Shown: piece by piece, positions 17,491-26,278 of the stretch
Layout of the letters: each line of letters starts with the position of its first letter
How positions within the stretch are numbered: position 1 is the first letter of the stretch
Assembly: GCA_942492055.1 (NCBI GenBank)
Contig: CALODP010000014.1
Location: 1-64,000, forward strand
DNA from: CALODP01 sp942492055
GTDB lineage: Bacteria; Bacteroidota; Ignavibacteria; Ignavibacteriales; Melioribacteraceae
Direction of reading: 5' to 3'
Length of the DNA stretch: 64,000 nucleotides
Translations under genes and position numbers: made by a program
Notes under the pieces: model-generated
What the model saw: the letters and a program-made list of their open reading frames with translations, nothing else
The model's database searches: none
Told to the model about the DNA's origin: nothing

Positions 17491-18225
17491 TTAAATTCCG
17501 CATTTGTGTTTTATCATTGAGGTATTCGTATGGTACAATTCACCGATAATATCACTACTTTTTATTTCGTTGATATCATGACAGATCAGAGATTTGTTTA
17601 CACATGCGACTTTGTTCACATAGGAGGAGATGAAGCCGAGATCATGCGAGACCAAAATGATAGTGATTTCACTGTTAATTTTTTTCAGTAGTTCGTAAAA
17701 ATCCTCTTCAACGCTGCTGTCAACGCTTGCAGTCGGCTCATCGAGGATTAATAATCTCGGATGAGAGGCTAAAGCACGGGCAATTAATACTCTTTGCTTT
17801 TGTCCTCCTGATAGTTCGCCGAAACGACTATAGGCCAAATTCTCTACGGACAATTCACGCATTGCTTTAAGCGCTACTTCCTTTACTTTCTTTTTCCTAA
17901 ACGGGAAGTAGGAGCTTGAATTACAAAGCCCCATTTTTACTACATCCAAGGCATTGATCGGGAAGTTTTTGTCCATTTCGCTGTATTGAGGCACATATCC
18001 GATCATATCTCTTGCTTTTGCAACCGGGCGATTATAAATAGTGACCTTACCGGTATCCGGCTCAAGCAATCCGAGAATCAGCTTTAGGAGAGTAGTCTTG
18101 CCACTGCCGTTCGGTCCTACGATCCCGAGGAAATCATGTTCTTGCACAGATAGGTTAATATCGTTTAGAACCGGCTCGCCATTATATCCGAACGAAAGAT
18201 TTTCGATTTTTATGATTTCGTTCAT
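17491..18225 (-). CDS. znuC: Zinc/manganese ABC transporter ATP-binding protein (ZnuC family)
   Basis: A 244-residue ABC ATPase. Walker A is GPNGSGKTT, the Q-loop region is YVPQYSEMD, the signature is LSGGQKQRVLIARAL, Walker B is LLILDEPTASVD, and the switch histidine lies in LVSHD. YVPQ and the ABC signature are typical of metal-uptake ATPases of the ZnuC/MntA type. It powers the ZnuB permease. The start codon shares one base with the znuA stop (TAATG), so translation is probably coupled. Confidence 0.92.
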   Translation of the reverse strand: MNEIIKIENLSFGYNGEPVLNDINLSVQEHDFLGIVGPNGSGKTTLLKLILGLLEPDTGKVTIYNRPVAKARDMIGYVPQYSEMDKNFPINALDVVKMGLCNSSSYFPFRKKKVKEVALKAMRELSVENLAYSRFGELSGGQKQRVLIARALASHPRLLILDEPTASVDSSVEEDFYELLKKINSEITIILVSHDLGFISSYVNKVACVNKSLICHDINEIKSSDIIGELYHTNTSMIKHKCGI

Positions 18226-19097
18226 TATTTATTCTCCGATAAAGCTTTGGCTATTTCCATTAGATTATCCAGATAATCTTCCGATAGGGGATCAATTTTG
18301 ATAACCTTGCCATCAATTTCCTTTGCTATTGCTTCCGCAGCCGTCGAGGAAAATTGCTTTTGGACAAATATGGTTGTGATCCTTTCTTGTTTTGCAAATC
18401 TTATTATTCTTCTTAATTCGGCCGGTGAAGGTTCTTTTCCTTCAAGCTCTATGGGATACTGTTGTAATCCGAATTGATCAGCGAAATAACCCCATGCCGG
18501 ATGAAATACGATAAAATTCTTATTTGAGACATTTTGAAATTGTTGTTCTATTTCAAAGGTCACAGAGTCGAGAGCAGACATGAAATTATTATAATTTTCT
18601 GTGTATAGATTTTCGTTTGTTTTATCAAGTTGAATAAGTGAATTCAATATTGTCTGACATTGTTTTTTTACCAGTGAAGTACTGAGCCAAATATGAGGAT
18701 CATATTCTCCTGATTTATGCTGATGATTGGCGTGTTCGCTTTCTTCATTTGCTTCAACTTTTCTCAGTTTTAATCCTTCGCGAGTATCAATTATTTTCAT
18801 TTGAGGGTTTGTTTCGGCTATTCTCTTAATCCAAACATCTTCAAAGGGAACACCAATTCTAAAAAAGAGTTCTGTTTCTTTCAACTCCATAAGTTGCTTA
18901 GGAAGCGGTTCGTAGGTGGAAGGGCTCATTCCCGGTCTAACCATTGGAGTTACTTCAAAATTATTCCCGACAATTTGCTCCACAAAGAATTTTTGAGGTA
19001 AAATGCTAACTGCAATCTTTTTCTTGGGCAGTTTTGCTGTTTCCGAACATCCGTTGAAGAGGAGAAGTAGCAAAAGCCCATATATCAATGTTTTCAT
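18225..19097 (-). CDS. znuA: Zinc-binding lipoprotein of metal ABC transporter (ZnuA family)
   Basis: A 290-residue substrate-binding protein. The frame opens further upstream, but the start at 19097 gives MKTLIYGLLLLLLFNGCSE, a lipoprotein signal with the acylated cysteine. KKIAVSILPQKFFVEQIVG opens the cluster A-I fold. A His/Glu-rich loop (EANEESEHANHQHKSGEYD, about residues 120-138) is a zinc-collecting feature of ZnuA proteins. DPHIWLS and FHPAWGYFADQFGL carry further metal ligands. It delivers metal from the periplasm to ZnuB/ZnuC. Confidence 0.9.
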   Translation of the reverse strand: MKTLIYGLLLLLLFNGCSETAKLPKKKIAVSILPQKFFVEQIVGNNFEVTPMVRPGMSPSTYEPLPKQLMELKETELFFRIGVPFEDVWIKRIAETNPQMKIIDTREGLKLRKVEANEESEHANHQHKSGEYDPHIWLSTSLVKKQCQTILNSLIQLDKTNENLYTENYNNFMSALDSVTFEIEQQFQNVSNKNFIVFHPAWGYFADQFGLQQYPIELEGKEPSPAELRRIIRFAKQERITTIFVQKQFSSTAAEAIAKEIDGKVIKIDPLSEDYLDNLMEIAKALSENK

Positions 19098-19113
19098 TTT
19101 AGTCCTTTTAAAA

Positions 19114-19128
19114 TGCAAGTGACTTGCA
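19114..19128. promoter_or_regulatory. Perfect 7-1-7 palindrome, probable Zur/Fur operator
   Basis: TGCAAGT-G-ACTTGCA is a perfect inverted repeat 16 bases before the znuA start, in an A/T-rich flank that extends the symmetry imperfectly. The 7-1-7 layout is the classic Fur-family operator form, and the last regulatory gene of this operon is a Fur-family repressor. Binding would block transcription when metal is plentiful. Confidence 0.7.
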
Positions 19129-19286
19129 AATTTAAAAACTATTATTGTTAGGAGCAAGTTCCCTAATATTATGAACACATTTCATGATATTTCCGTAAAT
19201 TGCATTGCAATTTTAATTATCTAACCGAAAGTTTGATGGGGCTTAAGACATGTTTGGTTGGATCCTTTCATAATCAGGAAAAAACA

Positions 19287-20015
19287 ATGGTTGAAATTAC
19301 TGCTCACAGAGGAGCTTCCGGTTTAGCCCCTGAAAACACATGGGCCGCTATAGATAAAGCAGTAGAGCTAGGCTGCGATGGGATAGAAATTGATGTCCAG
19401 GTAACTTCCGACGGGAAGGTTGTTCTGTTCCATGATAACACTACCAAACGAATTGCATGTAGCAGAAAGGTAATTACAAAATCGAGCTATGAACAGTTGA
19501 AAGACTTGGATATTGGCGGTTGGTTTGCCGAAAGTTTTTCGGAAGAGCGAGTTCCCTTACTTACGGAAGTGGTAAATAAAATACCTCCTCATATAAAGAT
19601 AAATATAGAGTTAAAAGTTCATAACGGTGGAAACGGAATTGCCGAAAAAGTGGCAAATCTCATTTCCGATTATAAGATGCATAATCGCTGTATTGTGACT
19701 TCTTTTGACATCAAAGCTATTCGAAGAATTAAGAAGCTCGATTCATCAATACGGGCCGGAATGATTGTCGGATTTTTCTTTTCCAGAGAAGCCTTAAAGC
19801 CGGAATATGAAGTCATCAGCATGCATAAAAGGCACGCAACAGAAAAACGTATCAAACAATTACGTGAATTGGGCAAGGAAATCCACGTTTGGACAGTGAA
19901 CAAACCGAAAGATATGAGAAAGATGATGGAACGTAAAGTGGACAGTATTATCACAAATTATCCGGATCAACTTCAAAAAATCAGCAATAAAGGGGCTATT
20001 TCAAAAGATGAGTGA
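19287..20015 (+). CDS. Glycerophosphodiester phosphodiesterase
   Basis: Hydrolyses glycerophosphodiesters to glycerol-3-phosphate and an alcohol. The start at 19287 (after AGGAAAAAAC) begins MVEITAHRGASGLAPENTW, with the catalytic HRG and the ENT metal ligand. DGIEIDVQVTSDGKVVLFHD supplies the metal-binding EID and the second catalytic histidine. GKEIHVWTVN and the final SIITNYPDQL are standard C-terminal motifs. At 242 residues without a signal peptide it is the short cytoplasmic GDPD form. It is divergent from the zinc operon and stands alone. Confidence 0.92.
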   Translation: MVEITAHRGASGLAPENTWAAIDKAVELGCDGIEIDVQVTSDGKVVLFHDNTTKRIACSRKVITKSSYEQLKDLDIGGWFAESFSEERVPLLTEVVNKIPPHIKINIELKVHNGGNGIAEKVANLISDYKMHNRCIVTSFDIKAIRRIKKLDSSIRAGMIVGFFFSREALKPEYEVISMHKRHATEKRIKQLRELGKEIHVWTVNKPKDMRKMMERKVDSIITNYPDQLQKISNKGAISKDE

Positions 20016-20217
20016 ATATTTGTCCCATTGTAGTTCCTTTCCGGTAATAGGCTTCTCATTATCAAATTGTGATTTGAAACAATTTATCAGAGTGGCTATT
20101 CGGGGTATAAAAAAATAGTGAGAGTATATAGCCGAAAATATTTATATTTTCGCATTATTTTTCGATAATTTCTTATGAGATGTATCGGAATTGTGACAAA
20201 CTGATTGTTAGTAGGCT

Positions 20218-23200
20218 ATGATAAAACACTATGGTTTTCTTTTCTTATTGATTTCAACTCTTATCAATGCGGCGGAATTTGACATTCGGAAATTTGATGT
20301 GGACAAAGGCTTGAGTTTGTCTCAGATTTCCGCGCTTCATCAAGACAAGAACGGACTTCTTTATATCGGGACATACGGGGGAGGATTAAATGTCTTTGAC
20401 GGTTCCGATTTTTCAGTAATAAATAGTTCCGACGGCTTAGTTAATAATGTTATCACTGATCTTGAAGCAAATTCCAAAGGGGAGATTTTTGTCGCTACGT
20501 TTAAGGGGATAAGCATTCTTTCCCGAGATGGAATAAGAAACCTGACTCAAAAGGATGGTCTGTTAGATAACCTCGTTTGGAAAATATATTCCGATTCGGA
20601 TGGCAGAATATGGATCGGGACAGAAAAAGGAATTAATCTCTTGGAGAATAATTCCATCACTTCTATTGAGTTTCCCAAAAAAGATGGCAATAAAGCTGTT
20701 TACTCTTTTCACGAGATCGATAAAAATAAGATTCTCATTGGAACAGCCCAAGGAACATTTCTATATAGCAATGGCAAGTTTGATCTTTCTCCTTTTAATG
20801 GGGTGCTAAATTCTAAAATTGTCTATGATTTTAGTGGTGAATTGGGAAAAGATTTGTGGATTGCATCAAATAAGGGGCTATATCATGAAAACGGTAAAGG
20901 CATAAGGGCCTATACAAAGGAAAAAAAGCTTCTAGGTAAGGATATCTATGACCTCCACAAAATTTCCGATAAAAAATTATTAATCTCGTCGACAACCGGT
21001 CTTTGTCTATACGCAAATGGCAAAATGAGTTGTATTGAAGGAGACAAAGAACTCGGAAAGATGAAAATATGGCAATCAATTGAAGATTTAGAAGGAAATA
21101 TTTGGGTTGCTACAGATGAAGGGTTGTTTAAGGTAAGAGAAAAAGTATTTGAGATGGTGCCGGATAACGAAGGGAAAAAGATTGATGCATGGGGGATTGA
21201 ATGCACAAAAAATGGTGAGATCTGGCTTGCTTCTCACTCAAATGGGATTTTGCGGTATCGTAACGGAAGGTTTGAGAAAGCGAATAGACAAGAAAGAATA
21301 AGGGATAGAATTGTAAGAACTATTGAAGAGGATAGTAGCGGAGTTCTTTGGATTGGTACAGAAAGAGGTTTATTTAGAAAAGACAGATCCGGAATTCATG
21401 AAGTGTTTAATGAGGAATTGGGGAAGAGGGATGTTATAAAGCTTCTTTCTGATTCCGAGAACAATCTATGGATCGGTACATTTTACGGTGGTCTATATAG
21501 ATATTCCAACGGTCTCTTAAAGCATTTCGGAGAAAAAGACGGGCTCGAAAATCAATCCGTATATTCAATTAGTATGGATAAAGAGGAGCAAATATGGATT
21601 GGGACAGAAGAGGGCGTTTATCTTTTCAAGGATGATAGTTTATATATTCCTTCTCCTCTCAAAGAATTGCAAATCTATGAAATCGTGAACGTCATAGAGG
21701 ATAAATGGAATAATCTGTGGATCGGAACTTATGAAAACGGATTATTTAATTACAATAAGATAGAGCAAGAATTAGGTCATGTTGATAAAACAAATGGACT
21801 AAATGATAATTCTGTTCTGATAATGAGTTTTGATAGAAGCGAGAATCTATGGGTCGGAACCAATAAAGGACTAAACAGAATATTTATCGGTGGAAAAGAG
21901 TGGAAAGATGATATCAAGGTACAAGCCTTTTACAAAGAAATGGGAATTCCGGGATTCGAGCCTGTTGAAAGCGCAATCTGCAATGATAATGAAGGCAATA
22001 TTTGGTATGCTACGGTTAAAGGAATAGTGAAGTTTAATCCTGATGAAGTGGTTAATAAAGTAATTCGTCCGGCGATTAGAATTAACAAGTTTACAGTATT
22101 CGGAGATGATTCTTTATATGTCAATCAGCTTCCAACTGTTACTATCGGAGATAGTAAAATAACACTTCCATCATGGAAGAATAATATAAAGATAGATTAT
22201 TCCGGTATTTCGATGGGAGAAGGGGAAAACCTAAGGTATTCTTATCGATTTAGTGGTGAAGAATGGTCCCCCTTAACATATAATCGGTCAGTTGATCTTA
22301 TAAATATGAATTCGGGATCTTATCTCTTTGAGGTGAGAGCCTATAATTCCATGGGTGAATATAGCTATTCTCCTGCGGCAATTCGTTTCTCAATTGCTAC
22401 TCCGATATATAAAGAGATGTGGTTCTATGTTGCTCTTTTCATTTTGGGATTGTTTTTGTTGCAGAAAAGATATGCCCGTGTAAAGAAACGAAACGCAATA
22501 TTGCAAAAGGCAAAAGATGAAGCTGAGAAAGCAAAAGAAGAGGCAATAAAAGCCAACGAATTGAAAAGTAATTTTCTCGCTCAAATGTCTCACGAAATCA
22601 GAACTCCGATTAATACGATTTTGAGCTTCACTTCTCTTCTCAAACATGAGTTGTTTGATACGGTTGATGATGATTTGAAAGAAAGTTTCGATATTATCGA
22701 TAGCGGAAGTCGTAGATTGATTCGAACAATCGACTCGATTCTGAATATGTCTCAAATGCAGGCCGGAACCTATGAGCCGAATCTCAGAGATATTGATATA
22801 AACGAAACAATTATCGGAGTAATTTCAGAACTAAAAAGTGCCGCTAATGAGAAAGGCCTTGCTCTTACCTTCGAAAGGGAGAAATCAAATAATTTTATAA
22901 TTGGGGATGAGTATACTCTTTCGCAATTGTTTGTTAATCTGATTGAAAACGCTATTAAATATACCGAAAAGGGTTATGTGAAAATAGAAATCGTGAATTC
23001 TGAAAACGGTAGTGTAATAGTAAATGTAAAAGATTCCGGTATCGGCATTTCAGAGGAATATTTGGAAAAGCTTTTCGAACCCTTTTCACAGGAAGATATG
23101 GGTTACACTCGTCAATTCGAAGGTAACGGTCTCGGACTTGCATTGGTTAAAGAATACTGTGAATTGAATCAAGGGAATATTTTCGTGCAAAGCAAAAAAG

Positions 23201-23247
23201 GAAAAGGTTCTGTCTTTTCTGTTTCACTTAAGAAAAGCATTGATTAG
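20218..23247 (+). CDS. Histidine kinase with periplasmic Reg_prop beta-propeller sensor
   Basis: A 1009-residue membrane sensor kinase. A short signal peptide is followed by some 600 residues of Reg_prop repeats (recurring DGRIWIGTEKG and NNLWIGTYENG units) forming beta-propellers. A Y_Y_Y-type domain comes next (about 640-725, with LRYSYRFSGEEW). A transmembrane helix lies at about 735-755, then a charged coiled coil. HisKA has the phospho-acceptor H792 in FLAQMSHEIRTPIN, and the HATPase has NLIENAIKYTEKG, DSGIGI and GNGLGLALVKEY. This is the architecture of Bacteroidota-type hybrid kinases, but there is no receiver or HTH domain, so an external partner is needed. Its stop lies three bases from the stop of a convergent kinase gene. 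The ligand is unknown; relatives sense polysaccharides or act as general sensors. Confidence 0.93.
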   Translation: MIKHYGFLFLLISTLINAAEFDIRKFDVDKGLSLSQISALHQDKNGLLYIGTYGGGLNVFDGSDFSVINSSDGLVNNVITDLEANSKGEIFVATFKGISILSRDGIRNLTQKDGLLDNLVWKIYSDSDGRIWIGTEKGINLLENNSITSIEFPKKDGNKAVYSFHEIDKNKILIGTAQGTFLYSNGKFDLSPFNGVLNSKIVYDFSGELGKDLWIASNKGLYHENGKGIRAYTKEKKLLGKDIYDLHKISDKKLLISSTTGLCLYANGKMSCIEGDKELGKMKIWQSIEDLEGNIWVATDEGLFKVREKVFEMVPDNEGKKIDAWGIECTKNGEIWLASHSNGILRYRNGRFEKANRQERIRDRIVRTIEEDSSGVLWIGTERGLFRKDRSGIHEVFNEELGKRDVIKLLSDSENNLWIGTFYGGLYRYSNGLLKHFGEKDGLENQSVYSISMDKEEQIWIGTEEGVYLFKDDSLYIPSPLKELQIYEIVNVIEDKWNNLWIGTYENGLFNYNKIEQELGHVDKTNGLNDNSVLIMSFDRSENLWVGTNKGLNRIFIGGKEWKDDIKVQAFYKEMGIPGFEPVESAICNDNEGNIWYATVKGIVKFNPDEVVNKVIRPAIRINKFTVFGDDSLYVNQLPTVTIGDSKITLPSWKNNIKIDYSGISMGEGENLRYSYRFSGEEWSPLTYNRSVDLINMNSGSYLFEVRAYNSMGEYSYSPAAIRFSIATPIYKEMWFYVALFILGLFLLQKRYARVKKRNAILQKAKDEAEKAKEEAIKANELKSNFLAQMSHEIRTPINTILSFTSLLKHELFDTVDDDLKESFDIIDSGSRRLIRTIDSILNMSQMQAGTYEPNLRDIDINETIIGVISELKSAANEKGLALTFEREKSNNFIIGDEYTLSQLFVNLIENAIKYTEKGYVKIEIVNSENGSVIVNVKDSGIGISEEYLEKLFEPFSQEDMGYTRQFEGNGLGLALVKEYCELNQGNIFVQSKKGKGSVFSVSLKKSID

Positions 23248-23249
23248 TC

Positions 23250-24401
23250 TCAGCGGTTTAAGGTGAACTTAAACTCGCTTCCTTCTCCTTGTTTACTGTT
23301 GACTACGAATTTTCCGTTATTTAATTCCACGAGTTCTTTGCACAAAAGTAATCCTAATCCTGTTCCCGGTTCATTATCCGTCCCTTTTCTACTCTTTATT
23401 GTGGAGGAGAAAAGATTTTCAATTTCAGTGGGTGTCATTCCGGTCCCTTTGTCGGCAAAGGTAACCGCAATACTGTTAGAATCTGTTGGTAATCCGGCAA
23501 TTTTAATTACTCCCTCCGGATAAGAGAACTTGATTGCGTTTGATAATAGATTACGCATAACGGTAAATACCATATTTCTATCTGCCCTTGCAGTCAAGGT
23601 AGCGGGTAATTCACTAATATCAACTTCCAATTGCTTACTTTTTATGTTCAAATCGAAAATACGAAGTGCTTTATCCACTAAACCGGGAATATTGATCTCC
23701 TCAAAGTCCGGAAGAAGATTATTTCTTTGTAAGCGTGACCAATCCAACAGATTTTCCAAAAGAGAATATGTGTTTTGAGAAACTATTGAGAGGGATTTCA
23801 GATATCTTAACATTTCATTACAAGGGATCTCATTATAATCTTCAACAAGCATATTGGTAAATGTAATCAGTGTCTGGAAAGGAGCTTTCAGATCATGTGA
23901 CAATATGGAAAAGAAGGAGTTTTTGCTTGCAATTTCTTCTCGCAATTGCTGTTGGGTTACTTCGAGTAAATAATTTTTTTCCTCCAGAAGTTCAATTAAT
24001 TTTCTGCTTTTTCTTATACTCTCATGACGAACCGGAGCTATGTGAAATGCTTTCTCAAGCTCTTCATATTGAACCGGAAGCGTAAGTGCCCAACCAATTC
24101 CTTTCTTAATAATCTCTTCAAGCATTTCGTACGATTTTTTATGTGTAAGCATAATTATCGGAACCGGAGATTCTCTTTGAATGATTTCGGCAGTCGTAAT
24201 ACCCGAAAGAGGGGGAAGTTCGGAATTGATAATAACAATATCCGGGAAAAGATCACGGGTTAATTCAACAAGAGTTCTTCCGTTGTTGGTAATCTGTATT
24301 ACCTCATGTCCCATGTCTCTTAAGTAGATGCAAATTTGAGAAACAATCTCTTCATTTGCTTCTGCCAACAATACGCGCATATTTTTAATTGGTGTCGTCA
24401 T
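23250..24401 (-). CDS. Histidine kinase with an N-terminal degenerate receiver domain
   Basis: A 383-residue cytoplasmic protein. Residues 8-120 have a receiver fold (MRVLLAEANEEIVSQICIYL), but the position of the phospho-acceptor aspartate is N59 (IVIINSELPPLSG) and the N-terminal acidic pair is reduced to one glutamate, so it probably cannot be phosphorylated normally. A coiled segment (130-160) leads to HisKA with H169 in FSILSHDLKAPF and a complete HATPase domain (NLLSNAIKFSYPEG, DKGTGM, GTGLGLLLCKELVE). No membrane segment is visible. It converges on the propeller kinase at 20218, which suggests a functional pair but not co-transcription. The first ATG is used here; M8 is an alternative start. 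Confidence 0.9.
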   Translation of the reverse strand: MTTPIKNMRVLLAEANEEIVSQICIYLRDMGHEVIQITNNGRTLVELTRDLFPDIVIINSELPPLSGITTAEIIQRESPVPIIMLTHKKSYEMLEEIIKKGIGWALTLPVQYEELEKAFHIAPVRHESIRKSRKLIELLEEKNYLLEVTQQQLREEIASKNSFFSILSHDLKAPFQTLITFTNMLVEDYNEIPCNEMLRYLKSLSIVSQNTYSLLENLLDWSRLQRNNLLPDFEEINIPGLVDKALRIFDLNIKSKQLEVDISELPATLTARADRNMVFTVMRNLLSNAIKFSYPEGVIKIAGLPTDSNSIAVTFADKGTGMTPTEIENLFSSTIKSRKGTDNEPGTGLGLLLCKELVELNNGKFVVNSKQGEGSEFKFTLNR

Positions 24402-24562
24402 GATATCCGATCCTGTAATTGTTCTTCTGCGGTTTGGGATAACACATATTAATATATACCTTTCAATTAATCAAGTAGGGCATATTAATTAACTGAACAG
24501 CAGAGGAGACTTATTAATCTGCTCTGCTGTGAAAACATAATCGGATTGTAATTAGTTCTAAA

Positions 24563-25669
24563 CTATTTTGAAAAAGTGTTACCAATTCTCGGGAGTAATT
24601 CTCCGGCGAAGCGTTCGACTATTTTACTGCTATGGTCACCGTCATGATTTAACTCGATAAACGCCGGGTACTTCTTCATCTTTTCCGACAGATATTTACA
24701 TCCGTCCATAATCCAAACAAATTGCTCATTTAGTCCGTAGTCTATTCCGACAAGCTTTAGAGAAGTAATGTTTTTATCATACTTTGCCAGTTTTGTTTCC
24801 CAATTACCGAAACCATCGTAATAATTATCCATGTATTCTTTTCTTAATTTCAAGGAATCTCCCTCATGAACGTAAGGATAGTTAATATATGGCGGATGAT
24901 CTGACGGCGAAAAAGCAACACCATACGCGTGTGCGAAGATTCCGTCGAAATCACGATTCGTTATCAGCCTTTCCACTATGACTGTAAAGCTATCAATTGC
25001 TTCCTCTTTTGGAAATTGGGAGAGAAACTCGATCTCCTCAACCATCTCTTTTACGGTGCTGTCGGTGTTGAATAATTGCGAATTCACCAAGCCCTTCTCG
25101 TCAAACAAGCCGGGACTCAAAGCGAATACAGAGCCGAAGATATCGGGATGACGGAAGGCCAAATGTAATGCTCCGAATCCTCCCATCGAATGACCTGATA
25201 TGGCTCTTTGCGACGATTTCTTGATTGTGCTGTAGTTATTATCAATATGATTGACCAACTCCTCTGTAATATAGTTTTCCCAATCCCCTGAAGCTGCAGA
25301 GTTAACGTAATAACTTCCTGCCAATGAATTCAGTCCGTTCGGAATTACAACAATCATCTCAGGGATTGCTTTTTTGGCTATCAAACTATCCATTATCCGT
25401 GAGAGATTAAAACCGTAAAACCGACCGTTCAAAAATGAAGTATGCCTAACGCCGAATCCCGGTAGAAAATATAGAGTAGGATATTCTTTCTTCTTATCAT
25501 ATCCGGGCGGAAGGTAAACTGCTACGGATTGTTCGGTGGGACTATCCAAAACATTCCCGATTAGAGAATTTGCAGTTACTGAGATTTCTTCTACTATCCC
25601 TTTCTGCTCCGATGCGAAAAGGAATGAAACAATAATCAACCAAAGAGAAAGTATTTGTTTTTTTCTCAT
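24563..25669 (-). CDS. Secreted esterase (esterase D / antigen 85-like alpha/beta hydrolase)
   Basis: A 368-residue protein with a signal peptide (about residues 1-20, LSLWLIIVSFLFASEQ). It belongs to the putative esterase family (PF00756 type): VYLPPGYDKKKEYPTLYFLP, then MIVVIPNG, then SGHSMGGFGALHLAFRHP with the nucleophile S161 in GHSMGG. The end has ELNHDGDHSS, supplying the likely catalytic histidine. Such enzymes hydrolyse acyl or feruloyl esters in the periplasm or outside the cell. No neighbour points to the substrate. Confidence 0.87.
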   Translation of the reverse strand: MRKKQILSLWLIIVSFLFASEQKGIVEEISVTANSLIGNVLDSPTEQSVAVYLPPGYDKKKEYPTLYFLPGFGVRHTSFLNGRFYGFNLSRIMDSLIAKKAIPEMIVVIPNGLNSLAGSYYVNSAASGDWENYITEELVNHIDNNYSTIKKSSQRAISGHSMGGFGALHLAFRHPDIFGSVFALSPGLFDEKGLVNSQLFNTDSTVKEMVEEIEFLSQFPKEEAIDSFTVIVERLITNRDFDGIFAHAYGVAFSPSDHPPYINYPYVHEGDSLKLRKEYMDNYYDGFGNWETKLAKYDKNITSLKLVGIDYGLNEQFVWIMDGCKYLSEKMKKYPAFIELNHDGDHSSKIVERFAGELLPRIGNTFSK

Positions 25670-25774
25670 AATGATGAATCCTGTTGTTGATTGAACAGAT
25701 GCTATAGTTTTAATTTTTCACTATCTTTAGGACGTTTCGGAAATCTCTAAGTTCTTATTCGAGGATATTACATT

Positions 25775-26107
25775 GTGAAAACAAAAAACAAACTTATTCT
25801 AGGTTCTGTCTTACTGACATATTCATCTTTGGCGCCAATCCTTTTTGCTATTTTGAATAACTGGACATTAATGATAATCTCCTTCTTGCCACTTCCGTAC
25901 AGTGTTTATCTCTTGGTTAATTGGGGAGCCGAAGCTTACGATTGGATTTGCGGTAAGTGCGGCCATCAGTTTCATATAACTCCTTCCCAATACTTTTGGG
26001 GTGTTAATCTCGGAAAGAAAAAATCTCTCAAATGTCCTGCATGTGGAAAGCAATCGGCATGTCTGCCAGTCCCGGTAAAGAAAAAACAGAGAAATAATAC
26101 AATATGA
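25775..26107 (+). CDS. Small membrane protein with C-terminal zinc ribbon
   Basis: A 110-residue protein of unknown role. Two hydrophobic helices (about residues 7-45) are followed by a zinc ribbon made of CGKCGHQF and CPACGKQS, and a basic tail. The start is a GTG with GAGGA about ten bases before it. Nothing is known of the function from the sequence. The spacing of the cysteine pairs is convincing for metal binding. Confidence 0.65.
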   Translation: MKTKNKLILGSVLLTYSSLAPILFAILNNWTLMIISFLPLPYSVYLLVNWGAEAYDWICGKCGHQFHITPSQYFWGVNLGKKKSLKCPACGKQSACLPVPVKKKQRNNTI

Positions 26108-26278
26108 TGCTTTTTTTTTATTAACTATTGGAGTTGACTATAATAAGGTTGCGGTTTATTAATATAATCGCTAATATGGCAACCGATGTAAATGACCGAC
26201 TGAGTGATATACGCTAATTACTACAATTGATCCGGATGATTCTCCTCTAATTATTCACTAATTATACCGGTTGTCATT

